Below, one piece after another: positions 10,457 through 18,666 of a stretch of DNA of 64,000 bases. A program made the position numbers and the translations under genes. The stretch comes from Pseudovibrio exalbescens (GTDB taxonomy: Bacteria > Pseudomonadota > Alphaproteobacteria > Rhizobiales > Stappiaceae). The notes under the pieces were generated by a model. The model had not been told where the DNA came from. It saw only the letters and a list, made by a program, of their open reading frames with translations, and searched no databases. Numbering within the stretch: position 1 is the stretch's first letter; every line of letters begins with the position of its first letter. Location: positions 310,001 to 374,000 of the forward strand of contig NZ_JAQZAJ010000005.1 in NCBI RefSeq assembly GCF_028737195.1. Reading direction: 5' to 3'.

Positions 10457-11113
10457 ATGACTGAGAGAACCGCCATTGTGTTTGGCGCAAGTGGATTGAT
10501 TGGCTCAAACCTGGTGCGCCATTTGTTGGCAAATGAGAGCTACCACAAGGTAACGGTGCTTGTGCGCCGCTCCCTTGGCATCGAACATTCCAAGCTGGAC
10601 GAACATCTCGTAGATTTTGCCGATACAAATGCTCTAAATGCGCTCATCAGGGGCGATGACGCGTTTTCATGCCTTGGCACCACCCACAAGAAGGCAGGCT
10701 CACGGGAAGCGTTTCAGGCCGTTGACTTCACCTTGGTCCATACCTTGGCACAGATTGCGCACGGCAATAGGGTGACGCACTTACTCCTGGTGTCTTCTCT
10801 CGGCGCAAACCCGGGAAGCCCTAGCGCTTATCTACGTACCAAAGGGGAAGTTGAGCAGGCGGTCGCCGACCTTGGATTTCCGCGGACAAGCATTTTTCGG
10901 CCCTCGATTCTGATCGGGGAGCGCAATGAGTACCGCCTGAAGGAGAGCCTTGCGGCAGCGATCTTGAGCCCTTTGAGCTTGTTCCTCTTAGGCCCGCTCA
11001 AACGCTACCGCCCGATTGCGGCAGAACAAGTCGCCAAAGCGATGATCGAAGTCGCAGCGCACCCGGCTGAGGGCCTTGCGATCTATCAAAACGAGGAAAT
11101 TGCCGCTCTTTAA
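10457..11113 (+). CDS. NAD(P)-binding Rossmann protein, HTATIP2/NmrA-like
   Basis: A 218-residue cytoplasmic protein with an N-terminal dinucleotide-binding motif GASGLIGSNL (about 9-18) and a later 'LLLVSSLGANPGSPSAYLRTKGEVEQAV' that supplies the YxxxK-like pair of extended short-chain dehydrogenases (Y..K spacing YLRTK). It ends with 'AEQVAKAMI', typical of HTATIP2/YwnB-like oxidoreductases. ATG 10457 is chosen because AAGGAG stands seven bases upstream; an earlier in-frame ATG at 10433 lacks one. It is single, downstream of the groEL terminator array, and convergent with the unknown gene at 11145. Substrate unknown. Confidence 0.8.
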   Translation: MTERTAIVFGASGLIGSNLVRHLLANESYHKVTVLVRRSLGIEHSKLDEHLVDFADTNALNALIRGDDAFSCLGTTHKKAGSREAFQAVDFTLVHTLAQIAHGNRVTHLLLVSSLGANPGSPSAYLRTKGEVEQAVADLGFPRTSIFRPSILIGERNEYRLKESLAAAILSPLSLFLLGPLKRYRPIAAEQVAKAMIEVAAHPAEGLAIYQNEEIAAL

Positions 11114-11144
11114 CCTAGTGGTTTGGGGGCAACCCTGATTACCG

Positions 11145-12155
11145 TCAGTTGTTCACAAAACCTCCGATCAGCGAACAAATGTACTGTCGCTGTGTCGTTG
11201 ACATGGTCGCTGTGTCAATATTGCGGTTATAGCTTGGGTAGTAGCGGAACATGCTTAAGGGGAAGGTTTGGGACCCAGGTACAATTTCCGTTCTCGATAC
11301 CTGCCCGTTATTGGCATAGAGCGAGTGAAACTGCTGGTACTGTCCCAACCGAAACAGGTTGTTCCAAATCTCTGTGCCCGTGATGTTACCCGTGCCCGCT
11401 GGATCAGCCTGTGCAATGTAGTAGGCACGCAGCTTCTCCGGATCAATCAAGGAATGGCCTGAGTGCACATTAGCGCTGTCGGTGGGAATGAGGTTTAAAC
11501 TGTTCGCGTACTGATCCCCTACACCTTGAGCTTGCGCCACATCTCCCCCCTGAATCGAGAAATCCATCAGTTCCATGGGTCGATAGAGTTTGTTTGCGCT
11601 GGAACCCATAAGGCCGCTCTCCCAACCAGAATGCTTATGCGCCCAGAACGTGCCTGCCAAAGTCCCTTCGTTCACATAGACCGTTCGAGTTGCCCCGGTC
11701 ACGTTCTTCGCTGCGTTGGCTTCCTGCAACTCCTGCGTGGACATTTGGGTTGAGGATGTTTGTAGGGCAGCAATCGCTGCTATGAAATCAGTCTGCGAGA
11801 CACCGAGCTTTATAAAAACATAATACTTGCTCTTGTAGATGCTCCCCGTCACCTGCTCCAGATTGGTGCTTAAAGCATTGCGAGGATTCTCCATCTGCAA
11901 ACCAGCAACTGCAAAATACATACGCGTACCGCCGTTAGTGGGACAGAAGCCATGCTCATGTAAAGGGCGCAAACGCATTGAGTAGTTTGACACGGTCGGG
12001 TTGGCAGCAAAATAGATGCTGGGCAACTGACCGTCCTCAAATTCCAGATTGTAGCGAAACTGGCTGACATACGCCTGCGGTTGAAGCCGGATGGTGCCGA
12101 AGCCAATGTTGTTTACATTGATGATCTGGAGGCTTGCATTGTTTTGCACTGGCAT
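11145..12155 (-). CDS. Unclassified 336-residue protein
   Basis: I do not recognise this protein. It has no signal peptide and no membrane helix. It is rich in Asn, Gln, Ser, Thr and Tyr and poor in Lys, with many short beta-like stretches ('QLPSIYFAANPTV', 'TRMYFAVAGLQM', 'KYYVFIKLG') and a His/Trp patch 'TFWAHKHSGWESG'. A Cys sits at 'HGFCPTNGG' and another near the C-terminus ('YICSLIGGF'). The composition is unlike its neighbours and resembles extracellular or structural beta proteins. ATG 12155 has a good AAGGAG upstream; 12197 would add 14 residues. Its own promoter region faces msrA. It may be recently acquired. Confidence 0.7.
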   Translation of the reverse strand: MPVQNNASLQIINVNNIGFGTIRLQPQAYVSQFRYNLEFEDGQLPSIYFAANPTVSNYSMRLRPLHEHGFCPTNGGTRMYFAVAGLQMENPRNALSTNLEQVTGSIYKSKYYVFIKLGVSQTDFIAAIAALQTSSTQMSTQELQEANAAKNVTGATRTVYVNEGTLAGTFWAHKHSGWESGLMGSSANKLYRPMELMDFSIQGGDVAQAQGVGDQYANSLNLIPTDSANVHSGHSLIDPEKLRAYYIAQADPAGTGNITGTEIWNNLFRLGQYQQFHSLYANNGQVSRTEIVPGSQTFPLSMFRYYPSYNRNIDTATMSTTQRQYICSLIGGFVNN

Positions 12156-12357
12156 CCCATCACTCTCCTTCTTCTCGCGAGATGAAAAATCTCGCATCAG
12201 GACGTCTCACAGTATGGGCGTTGACGTTTCTCGCCCGAAGTTGTGAGAACCTCGGCCCAGTTGCGAGCGTCACCCATTTGTGAACCGAGGTGTTTAGGCG
12301 GTCGTACCCCCAGCGAGTAGTATCCAGTTCATCTTCATCAAGTAATGGGAGCTTGCC

Positions 12358-12972
12358 TTGAACTTTCGCCGCGCTGTCACTTTTTCCTTGATCGCCGCAT
12401 CTTTTTTTGCCGCCTCGCCAGCAAGCGCCGCTTCGCAAACCGCCATTTTCGCTGGCGGATGCTTCTGGTGTGTTGAATCAGACTTTGACAAGCTGCCGGG
12501 CGTTTTGGACACGACGTCGGGTTACATCGGCGGCTCCGTGCAGAACCCAACTTACCAGCAGGTTACCGCGGGTGGGACAGGGCACCGGGAGGCGGTGCGG
12601 ATCACCTACGACCCGGAAAGGGTGAGCTACGACACACTGTTGGACGTGTTCTGGCACAGCGTTGACCCGACAGATGCAGGAGGGCAGTTCTGTGACCGTG
12701 GCTTCAGCTATTCCACTGCCATCTACGCCACAAGCGCAGAACAATTGCGCGCAGCCCAAGCTTCCAAGCAGGCCCTTAACGCCTCCGGCAAAGCAGAGGG
12801 GCAAATCGTAACCCCGATTGAACGCGCCGCGATGTTTTATCCCGCAGAGGACTATCATCAGGACTACTACAAAAAGAGCCCGATAAAGTACAAATTTTAC
12901 CGCTTCCGCTGTGGACGTGATCAGCGTGTCAACCAGCTTTGGGGTGACGAGGCCTACAAACACATCAACTAG
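12358..12972 (+). CDS. msrA: Peptide methionine-S-sulfoxide reductase MsrA, exported
   Basis: MsrA reduces the S-epimer of oxidised methionine in proteins. The active-site motif GCFWC is at 34-38 (C35 nucleophile), with 'TGHREAVRITYDP' and the C-terminal 'YRFRCGRDQ' resolving cysteine. The N-terminus (5-25, ending SPASAA) is a signal peptide, so this copy works in the periplasm, repairing envelope proteins. The start is TTG 12358, six bases after GGGAG; no in-frame ATG fits. 204 residues is normal with a leader. The last codons overlap by eight bases with the convergent LysR gene. Confidence 0.93.
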   Translation: MNFRRAVTFSLIAASFFAASPASAASQTAIFAGGCFWCVESDFDKLPGVLDTTSGYIGGSVQNPTYQQVTAGGTGHREAVRITYDPERVSYDTLLDVFWHSVDPTDAGGQFCDRGFSYSTAIYATSAEQLRAAQASKQALNASGKAEGQIVTPIERAAMFYPAEDYHQDYYKKSPIKYKFYRFRCGRDQRVNQLWGDEAYKHIN

Positions 12973-13867
12973 GCTTGGTGTGCGCGGCCTCCCCTTTGAG
13001 AAAATCCAGAAAGGCCCGGATTTTGGGCGGCATGAACCGCCGTTCCTGATAAACCGCGTATACAGCGCTGTTGTCACTCTCGTAAGGTGAAAATCGGTAG
13101 GATGTGAGAAGCGGGACAAGGCGGCCCGACGCCACATCCTCCGACACCATCCACGTTGGCAGCGCGGAAATGCCGCCCGCATTTCTGACGACCTGATGAA
13201 TGGAGGCTGGCGTGTTCAGCTCGATGCGCTGCGGTAGAACCAAATCCATGTCCTTTTGACCAAGCACGCGGAAGTTCGACCACCTGGGGTAGGCAAGCCA
13301 GACGCCATGGAGCTTTGCCAAATCAGCCAGCGTTTGTGGCGTCCCGTGCCGCTCCAAATAGTCCGGCGACGCCACCAAAAGAAACTCATTTTCCAAAATT
13401 CGCAGTGCGATCAAGCCACTGTCGGTAAGAACGCCAATGCGAATGGCAAGATCAACCCCTTCTGAACTCAGGTCTATGACGCGATCGTCAAACTGAAGCG
13501 CTAGCTGCACATGGGGAAAGGCCTCCATGAATTTCGGCAGGCGCGCGGCAAGCCAATATTCGCCAAAAGCACGGGTGCAGCTGATGGTCAGTTCACCTGT
13601 TGGGGCTGTTTGCAGCCCGTTGACCGCTTCTCTTGCACGCCTCTCCTCCTCCAAGATCCGCTTGGCAAACGGCAGGAACAAGCCACCTGCCTCAGTCAAC
13701 GTGATGCGTTTGCGTGATCGGTTGAAAAAGCGCGCGCCCAGCTCCTCTTCCAGTGCCGTGACATGACGCGTCACCGACGACACTTGCATGTTCAACGTTG
13801 TGGCCGTTGCCGAGAAGCTGCCAAGCTCTGCGGCCTTGATGAAACAGAGTAACCGGGTAGATTTCAC
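12965..13867 (-). CDS. LysR family transcriptional regulator
   Basis: A 300-residue regulator: winged HTH at 1-60 ('FIKAAELGSFSATATTLNMQVSSVTRHVTALEEELG') and a LysR effector domain at about 90-295. Its gene is divergent from the CurA-like reductase, with 97 bases between the two starts. The usual LysR rule suggests it controls that gene in response to a quinone, enal or related electrophile. It belongs to the subgroup with 'RSRKRITLTEAG' and a C-terminal 'FLDFLKG' often found beside oxidoreductases. The promoter region holds two TGCAAAT repeats and a 16-base palindrome. Confidence 0.9.
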   Translation of the reverse strand: MKSTRLLCFIKAAELGSFSATATTLNMQVSSVTRHVTALEEELGARFFNRSRKRITLTEAGGLFLPFAKRILEEERRAREAVNGLQTAPTGELTISCTRAFGEYWLAARLPKFMEAFPHVQLALQFDDRVIDLSSEGVDLAIRIGVLTDSGLIALRILENEFLLVASPDYLERHGTPQTLADLAKLHGVWLAYPRWSNFRVLGQKDMDLVLPQRIELNTPASIHQVVRNAGGISALPTWMVSEDVASGRLVPLLTSYRFSPYESDNSAVYAVYQERRFMPPKIRAFLDFLKGEAAHTKPS

Positions 13868-13933
13868 TTTTGCACTTTCTGCAAATTTAGCTTTCCAAAT
13901 CGACTATAGAGATAACTTTTTGCAAATGGCAAT

Positions 13934-13949
13934 GTGTATGCAGATACAC
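13934..13949. promoter_or_regulatory. Candidate operator between LysR gene and curA-like gene
   Basis: GTGTAT-GCAG-ATACAC, a perfect 6-bp inverted repeat of the T-N-A type that LysR proteins favour, seven bases before the ribosome site (AGGAGG) of the reductase gene. Two TGCAAAT words lie upstream. Confidence 0.4.
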
Positions 13950-13964
13950 CTATAGGAGGCATAG

Positions 13965-14966
13965 ATGCAAAACCAACGCATTCTCTTGGCTGCACGCCCA
14001 ATCGGCGACATTAAGCCAACGGACTTTGAAGCTCGCACCGAAACGCTGGAGGCGCTGGAAGAGGGCAAGGCCCGCATTCGTGTTGTTTACCTCTCTCTTG
14101 ATCCGGCAATGCGCGGCTGGATGAGTGCGGATGAAAACAGCTATGTGCCGCCAATTCCGCTTGGCAGCACCATGCGCGGCATTGCCACTGGCATCGTGGC
14201 GCAGAGCAAGACCGACAAGCTGAAGGAAGGCGACTGGGTTTCAGGCTTTCTGGGGTGGACACAGTATGCTGATGTAGCACCGGAGGAAGTGAACGTGCTT
14301 CCACAGGCCGTTCCGATGGATGCCTATATGGGCGTTTTGGGGCTCGCCGGTGCCACAGCCTACTGTGGCTACAAGGAGATTCTGGAGCCTCAGGCGGGCC
14401 AGACCCTATGCGTTACCGGGGCGGCCGGCTCGGTAGGCTCTCTGGTGGGGCAGATGGCAAAAGCCGACGGCCTGAAGGTTATCGGCATTGCAGGCAGCGA
14501 AGAGAAGTGTAAATGGCTGACGGACGAGCTCGGCTTTGATGCGGCGCTGAACTACAAGACCGACAACCTGATGAAGGGCATTCACGACTTTGCCCCAGAC
14601 GGTCTGGACATCCATTTTGAAAACGTCGGCGGCGCTCCGTTTCAGGCGGCGCTCTACAACATGAAGGCCCACGGCAAGATCGCGCTTTGTGGATTGATTT
14701 CGACCTACAATTCCACAGAGGCACCCGCTGGTCCTGAGCTAAGCGCTATGATCAAGAAAAGGCTTACCATGAAAGGCTTTGTAATGACTGATCACTGGCA
14801 TCGCTTTGGGGAAATCCTGGGTAAAGTCGGTGAGTATCTTGGGAAAGGTCAGTTGAAATACCGCCTTGATGTGGTGGAAGGTCTGGAGAACGCCCCAACT
14901 GCCATCAACAAACTGTTTGACGGCAGCAACAAGGGAAAGCTCACCATAAAGGTTAGCGAGCTGTAA
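13965..14966 (+). CDS. NADP-dependent 2-alkenal/curcumin reductase family protein (zinc-free MDR)
   Basis: A 333-residue medium-chain reductase of the leukotriene-B4 dehydrogenase/CurA group. It reduces the C=C bond of alpha,beta-unsaturated ketones or aldehydes with NADPH. Evidence: 'VYLSLDPAMRGWM' near 45, 'GLAGATAYCG' near 128, the Rossmann signature 'VTGAAGSVGSLVGQMAK' near 147 and 'FENVGG' near 210. No catalytic zinc cysteines are present, as expected. ATG 13965 follows a strong TAGGAGG. It is probably induced by the divergent LysR protein and ends at a good terminator. The role is likely detoxification of reactive electrophiles; the natural substrate is unknown. Confidence 0.9.
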   Translation: MQNQRILLAARPIGDIKPTDFEARTETLEALEEGKARIRVVYLSLDPAMRGWMSADENSYVPPIPLGSTMRGIATGIVAQSKTDKLKEGDWVSGFLGWTQYADVAPEEVNVLPQAVPMDAYMGVLGLAGATAYCGYKEILEPQAGQTLCVTGAAGSVGSLVGQMAKADGLKVIGIAGSEEKCKWLTDELGFDAALNYKTDNLMKGIHDFAPDGLDIHFENVGGAPFQAALYNMKAHGKIALCGLISTYNSTEAPAGPELSAMIKKRLTMKGFVMTDHWHRFGEILGKVGEYLGKGQLKYRLDVVEGLENAPTAINKLFDGSNKGKLTIKVSEL

Positions 14967-14991
14967 GGCTTGGCCGAGTAAGAACGATCCA

Positions 14992-15015
14992 GGCGGTTCT
15001 GCAGGACCGCCTTTT
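14992..15015 (+). terminator. Rho-independent terminator after the curA-like gene
   Basis: GGCGGTTC, loop TGCA, GGACCGCC (8 bp with one G-T pair), then TTTT; 25 bases after the stop codon. Confidence 0.9.
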
Positions 15016-15459
15016 ATGTTTGCCTGCGACTTGGCTCTGAATAGGGGCGACAGCTCTATCCGGCACCCGCTTTCGCGCTGTCTGGAACCGTCTTGCCGCA
15101 AAGGCCCGATTGCAGTGCGCAACGCGTATCTATGAAGAACTCTTGGGGAAGAACCACAAAACCTGCGGAGAGAGGCGGCTTCAACCGGCCAATGCCCCTA
15201 AGTTGCCCAGTTTTAACGAGACTCTGACGTTTGGCTGCTAAAGTCGCCTGAGATGGCACTGACGCTATACACAGACCATAGAAAACCGCCGACGCGAGGT
15301 CTTGATTTATTCAAGTTCCAGTGGCATACCGAATGCATCATCAAGAGAAGGGCTGGCGCCCTCGCCAACCTGCCTTACCGGGCAAGGTGGTTTCCGCAAT
15401 CGGGATGCGGCTGAAACTTGAAGGCAACTTCGAGAGATCGGCAACAAAGCGGTACTGAA
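15016..15459. other. Intergenic stretch with no recognised gene
   Basis: About 440 bases between the terminator and the next gene. Short frames here have no family resemblance and no ribosome sites. I see no tRNA, riboswitch or strong hairpin apart from an imperfect AACC/GGTT stem near 15367-15395. Confidence 0.5.
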
Positions 15460-15876
15460 ATGGAATTTGCGCCAGTCCTCCTCGGGAAACCGATGGAGGA
15501 TTATTTGTTAGATCTTACAGGACAGCCCCACTCCCAGTGGCAAACTCGCATTCACGACCATGTGCCGTCTGCACTGCGTGAAGCGGTGGCGCATCTTTGC
15601 GGTGAGTTCACAGCCGCCTATCTGCTCGATTGCCTTGTGCTGCACAAGGGCATCGTAAGCCGCCTTCCCAAACCAGCCGAGAACGATGCAATCCCTCTCC
15701 TGTCAGCAGAGGAACGCGCTGAGCGCTATGGCACCTTGGTCAATCTGTGGAGCAAGGGATGCTCGACCGTGATCGATGAGGGATTGTTCGCGGAGACAGT
15801 GCTGCGCCGACCGCGTGAGTATGACGCCCTGCGAAGCAAATTTCGTCGCAAGCCACTCAGCCTGCCCGCCCTCTAA
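15460..15876 (+). CDS. Small protein of unknown function
   Basis: About 138 residues from ATG 15460; an in-frame TTG at 15418 would add 14. Mainly alpha-helical, with 'HVPSALREAVAHLCGEFTAAYLLDCLVLHKG' and 'ERAERYGTLVNLWSKGCSTVIDEGLF'. No signal peptide, membrane helix or known motif. The codon pattern looks coding and the gene is alone on its strand, convergent with the thioesterase gene 42 bases later. Ribosome site is weak. I do not recognise the family. Confidence 0.6.
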   Translation: MEFAPVLLGKPMEDYLLDLTGQPHSQWQTRIHDHVPSALREAVAHLCGEFTAAYLLDCLVLHKGIVSRLPKPAENDAIPLLSAEERAERYGTLVNLWSKGCSTVIDEGLFAETVLRRPREYDALRSKFRRKPLSLPAL

Positions 15877-15917
15877 GCGCGCAGGCTCTTCCGTTTATAG
15901 CCCAACCGCCGTTCAAA

Positions 15918-16343
15918 CTAGTCCGGAAAGGCTTTGCGCTGTTCTTCGCTGATCTCGCGCGGACGTCCCTCGTCATCCACTGCCACAAAGGTGAACTTGG
16001 CGCGTGTCACGCGTTCGCGAAGGCCAAAGCGGTGGCGCAAGGCCCAGGCTTCGATGTTCAGCTCCATTGAGCTACGGCCTACCTTGGTCACCTCAGTGTA
16101 GACACATAAAACGTCACCAACTTTTACTGGTCGGATGAAGGTCATGCTGTCGATGGCAACTGTAACAACGCGGCCCTGTGCAAACTGTCCTGCACAAATA
16201 CCCCCGGCAATATCCATCTGAGACACAACCCAGCCGCCGAAAATGTCGCCGGAGGCATTGGTGTCTGCTGGCATTGCCATCGTGCGCGTGGTCAACTCGC
16301 CCACCGGCAGCTCGACCTCTGCTTGTTTAGCAGCATCTGTCAT
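15918..16343 (-). CDS. Acyl-CoA thioesterase, YciA/hotdog type
   Basis: A 141-residue single hotdog-domain protein that hydrolyses acyl-CoAs. Diagnostic parts are 'TRTMAMPADTNASGDIFGGWVVSQMD' near 20-45 (Asn/Asp catalytic loop, GGW turn) and 'DSMTFIRPVKVGDVLCVYTEV'. ATG 16343 is used: AGAGGAA lies upstream and the protein then has family length, whereas the open frame continues far upstream without family similarity. It lies 52 bases after the truncated haemoglobin gene on the same strand and may be co-transcribed with it. Chain-length preference cannot be read. Confidence 0.92.
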   Translation of the reverse strand: MTDAAKQAEVELPVGELTTRTMAMPADTNASGDIFGGWVVSQMDIAGGICAGQFAQGRVVTVAIDSMTFIRPVKVGDVLCVYTEVTKVGRSSMELNIEAWALRHRFGLRERVTRAKFTFVAVDDEGRPREISEEQRKAFPD

Positions 16344-16395
16344 TCGATCAGTATTCCTCTCATTCCAGCAGCGTTGGTCTGGATGATACCGACCG

Positions 16396-16827
16396 TTAAG
16401 CTGCCATCGTCCGTGGAGTACCGAACATAGCTTGACTGAGGCTATCTGCAACAGTGTCTGCAACCTTGACCACAGCCGCTTGAGCCGGCAGGGGAATGGT
16501 CTTGGCGCATGCCGTGCGGAACAAAGCCTTGTACTGATCCAGATCATCCTGCTGGAACAAATGCGCCTTGTTTGAAAACAGATATGCGGGCCGGCCAGTG
16601 TAGCTCTGGCAGCGTAACAGCGCCGTCTTCCAGAACTGGGTCATCCGATAGACATGGTCTGACCAGTCGCCACCAGATACCTCAGCAAGTCTTTCCTTTA
16701 GGGAAGAGTGATCTTCTAAAAGCTCTACCAGAGAAGAAACCAGAGCGTTGACGTGTTCATGCTCCAAAGAAGCGTGAACCGGGCTACGTTCCGCCAACGG
16801 GCGGATGTCGTAGAGTTCAGTGTGCAT
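16396..16827 (-). CDS. Group III truncated haemoglobin-like protein (divergent)
   Basis: 143 residues. The pattern 'VYRMTQFWKTALLRCQSYTGRPAYLFSNKAHLF' matches the core of group III truncated haemoglobins: FW at 65-66, YTGRP at 76-80 and a candidate haem-ligand H89. The usual B10 Tyr region ('FY') is replaced by 'LVELLED', so the distal pocket differs. Such globins bind O2 or NO and are linked to low-oxygen or nitrosative stress. Directly upstream on the same strand is a Crp-like regulator, with 88 bases between. The C-terminus after about 115 is an extra helix. Assignment is moderate because similarity is confined to the core. Confidence 0.65.
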   Translation of the reverse strand: MHTELYDIRPLAERSPVHASLEHEHVNALVSSLVELLEDHSSLKERLAEVSGGDWSDHVYRMTQFWKTALLRCQSYTGRPAYLFSNKAHLFQQDDLDQYKALFRTACAKTIPLPAQAAVVKVADTVADSLSQAMFGTPRTMAA

Positions 16828-16870
16828 AGCGATTACTCACTTTGATTTTGTTTGTAGCAACAACAGGTAC

Positions 16871-16884
16871 TACTATAGTACTAT
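16871..16884. promoter_or_regulatory. Overlapping palindromes ahead of the truncated haemoglobin gene
   Basis: TACTATAGTA (16871-16880) and ATAGTACTAT (16875-16884) are both perfect palindromes in an AT-rich gap between the Crp-like gene and the globin gene. They may form an operator or overlap a -10 element. Confidence 0.3.
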
Positions 16885-16916
16885 TATTGTGCGCTGCGTC
16901 ATAGCAGTTTCACTTA

Positions 16917-17606
16917 TCAAAGTTTGGCTTGTGCCCGTAACACACCTAGTTTTTCCAGAGCATAGTAACCAGAGAGCCTGCTTATTGTGCCTTCTCTCTT
17001 CCAGCTGTTCAGAACTCGGGAAACGTTTTCGCGAGCGCCGCCTGCCATATTCGCGATTTCTGCCTGGCTAAGCTTATAATGTATAAGGATTCTGTCATCG
17101 CCAAGGTCCTTGCCGAAGGTTTCAGCAAGCTGCAACAAAGTCTGCGCCACCCGACCGGTCAGCGGCAGAAATGAGCGTGCTGCCAGCGCATCATTTGAGT
17201 TCCGGAGGCGACCTGCGACAATTGATAGCATATGTCGATAAACGACCGGATTGTCGTCCGCGAACCGATAGAAGGCATTTTTCGAGATAAATCCAAGCCG
17301 GCAGTTTTTCAGCGCCGTGACCGTCGCGGAGCGTGGACGATCATCAAGAAGGGCGACCTCACCGACCACACTGCCCGGACCCAGAACCGCAAGCAACTGC
17401 TCACTGCCGTCAACAGACAGCACCGACACTTTGACCGTACCCTCAATAAGTGCGTAACACCCGTTGCCAGGATCCCCTGCCTCAAAAAGCACGGTGCCTG
17501 ACTTGACGTTCATCGGCTGCACAATCTTTGAGAGCTCTTCGGAGAAAGCGTCTGGTAGAACAGAAAGATCAGGCTCCTGTTTCAGAAGCTCTATGAATTC
17601 TTGCAT
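16917..17606 (-). CDS. Crp/Fnr family regulator, Crp-like (cAMP-type pocket)
   Basis: A 229-residue regulator with a cyclic-nucleotide-binding beta roll (about 15-125), a dimer helix and a C-terminal winged HTH. The phosphate-binding cassette reads 'GEVALLDDRPRSATV', keeping the G-E and R-S/T-A residues used by Crp to hold cAMP. No Fnr-type N-terminal cysteine cluster is present, so it is not an Fe-S oxygen sensor. The recognition helix 'GGARENVSR' has the R-E-xxx-R pattern of E. coli Crp, which reads TGTGA. A matching site lies 131 bases upstream. The window also encodes an adenylate cyclase (44631-46430). Ligand and targets are inferred. Confidence 0.9.
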   Translation of the reverse strand: MQEFIELLKQEPDLSVLPDAFSEELSKIVQPMNVKSGTVLFEAGDPGNGCYALIEGTVKVSVLSVDGSEQLLAVLGPGSVVGEVALLDDRPRSATVTALKNCRLGFISKNAFYRFADDNPVVYRHMLSIVAGRLRNSNDALAARSFLPLTGRVAQTLLQLAETFGKDLGDDRILIHYKLSQAEIANMAGGARENVSRVLNSWKREGTISRLSGYYALEKLGVLRAQAKL

Positions 17607-17736
17607 GTCACACTGTGTCCTATGTCGCCCTGCAAAAGGACTACCGTCAACTGCGAAGAACGCGAGAATTGCCCAAGTCTACGATTGCCTGTCGGTTATA
17701 CCCAAACATGTGGCGAAATTTGGTAGATTGCACATC

Positions 17737-17752
17737 TGTGACGGCTGTCACT
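17737..17752 (-). promoter_or_regulatory. Candidate Crp-type site upstream of the Crp-like gene
   Basis: TGTGA-CGGCTG-TCACT on the + strand: TGTGA-N6-TCACA with one mismatch. Within it GTGAC-GGCT-GTCAC is a perfect inverted repeat. The position fits autoregulation. Confidence 0.5.
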
Positions 17753-17877
17753 GCATCAGCCGGATATTGTTTATTTCAGCTATGCTAGTCAACCCAAGCC
17801 GTCTGTTTTTTGTCGGGCTTCGCTTCACAAACACATGAATGCCGCACAGCAACCTGCCCCTCTGATAAATAGCCCAA

Positions 17878-18666
17878 TTAAAACAAGAAGATATCTTTTT
17901 CGTTGAGCAAGTAAGGAAACTCTTCGCTGCTTAAGAAGCGCAGTTGGCGCTCGCGGGCATTTTCATCTTTGATCGCTTTCTTGTCGCCCTTGTTCTCGGA
18001 GTAAGCCGGCTGACAAAAAACCATTGAGTGGTCAAAGGGAACGTCCAGCCCATGCCAGAAAAACTCGCGCAGATCGGTTTCGTCTCCGTCAACTGGCACA
18101 GTTGGTCCAGAGAAAATAGTCTCCAGCCCGGCTTTCTTGGCGGCCCGATGGAAACGTGAATTCTTGTCATGATCCCCTGCTGGCCCCACCAGAGCGGGCT
18201 TTGGCACTTTCATCAAGGATGCAACGTTGAGCACACGCTGCGCAACGGCGCTGAAGGCCATCAAATCCTCATCAAGCGCGATGAATGCGGGCGCACGGAG
18301 GTAGATTTGTTGAAACAGCTCAATTTGGGCAGCGATCTCTGCTTCCAAGATCTCATCGGGCAACAGATTTAATGGTGCCCGCATATAGTACCAGAGTTTT
18401 GAGGGGAACTGAGCGCCGAAGGCACTTTCTCCCATCGGCGTGAGAGGAGCTGCGCCTTTCGACAGCCGAATGGTGACACCGACCTTGGTGTTTTGCTCGG
18501 CCCAAGAGACAACATCACGCAGCTGATAGAACTCTTTTTGCCACAAGTCGCCTGTCACAACGCATCCTACTGCGGACAAGCGGCCTGCGATGATCAGATC
18601 ACAGATCGCCCGATCCACACCGAAGCTTGTACCAAACTCCAAGCTGGTGAGCAGTATGCGTTTCAT
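17878..18666 (-). CDS. ChbG/YdjC (HpnK)-like protein with lost metal ligands
   Basis: A 262-residue protein that follows the ChbG/YdjC carbohydrate-deacetylase fold: 'GVDRAICDLIIAGRLSAVGCVVTGDLW' near 16-42 and 'KVGVTIRLSKGAAPLTP' near 62-80 are the family signatures. The catalytic Asp-Asp after strand 1 (usually DDFG/DDYG) is LEFG at 9-12, and the His-rich motif (HxDxHxH) near 130 is 'FIALDEDLMAF' with no His. Metal-dependent deacetylation is therefore unlikely. It stands 3' of an ArnT-like and a polyprenyl-phosphate sugar transferase, the position a deformylase/deacetylase (ArnD-like) would hold. ATG 18666 gives the family N-terminus; 18708 would add 14 residues. Confidence 0.75.
   Translation of the reverse strand: MKRILLTSLEFGTSFGVDRAICDLIIAGRLSAVGCVVTGDLWQKEFYQLRDVVSWAEQNTKVGVTIRLSKGAAPLTPMGESAFGAQFPSKLWYYMRAPLNLLPDEILEAEIAAQIELFQQIYLRAPAFIALDEDLMAFSAVAQRVLNVASLMKVPKPALVGPAGDHDKNSRFHRAAKKAGLETIFSGPTVPVDGDETDLREFFWHGLDVPFDHSMVFCQPAYSENKGDKKAIKDENARERQLRFLSSEEFPYLLNEKDIFLF

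Noticed and set aside
12249-12298. AACCTCGG...CCGAGGTGTT inverted repeat near msrA
   Set aside because: Short stem with a loop of about 30 bases and no T-run; may be chance.
15056-15259. 67-residue frame on the minus strand in the gap before 15460
   Set aside because: No ribosome site or family resemblance, and it lies in a region without coding character.
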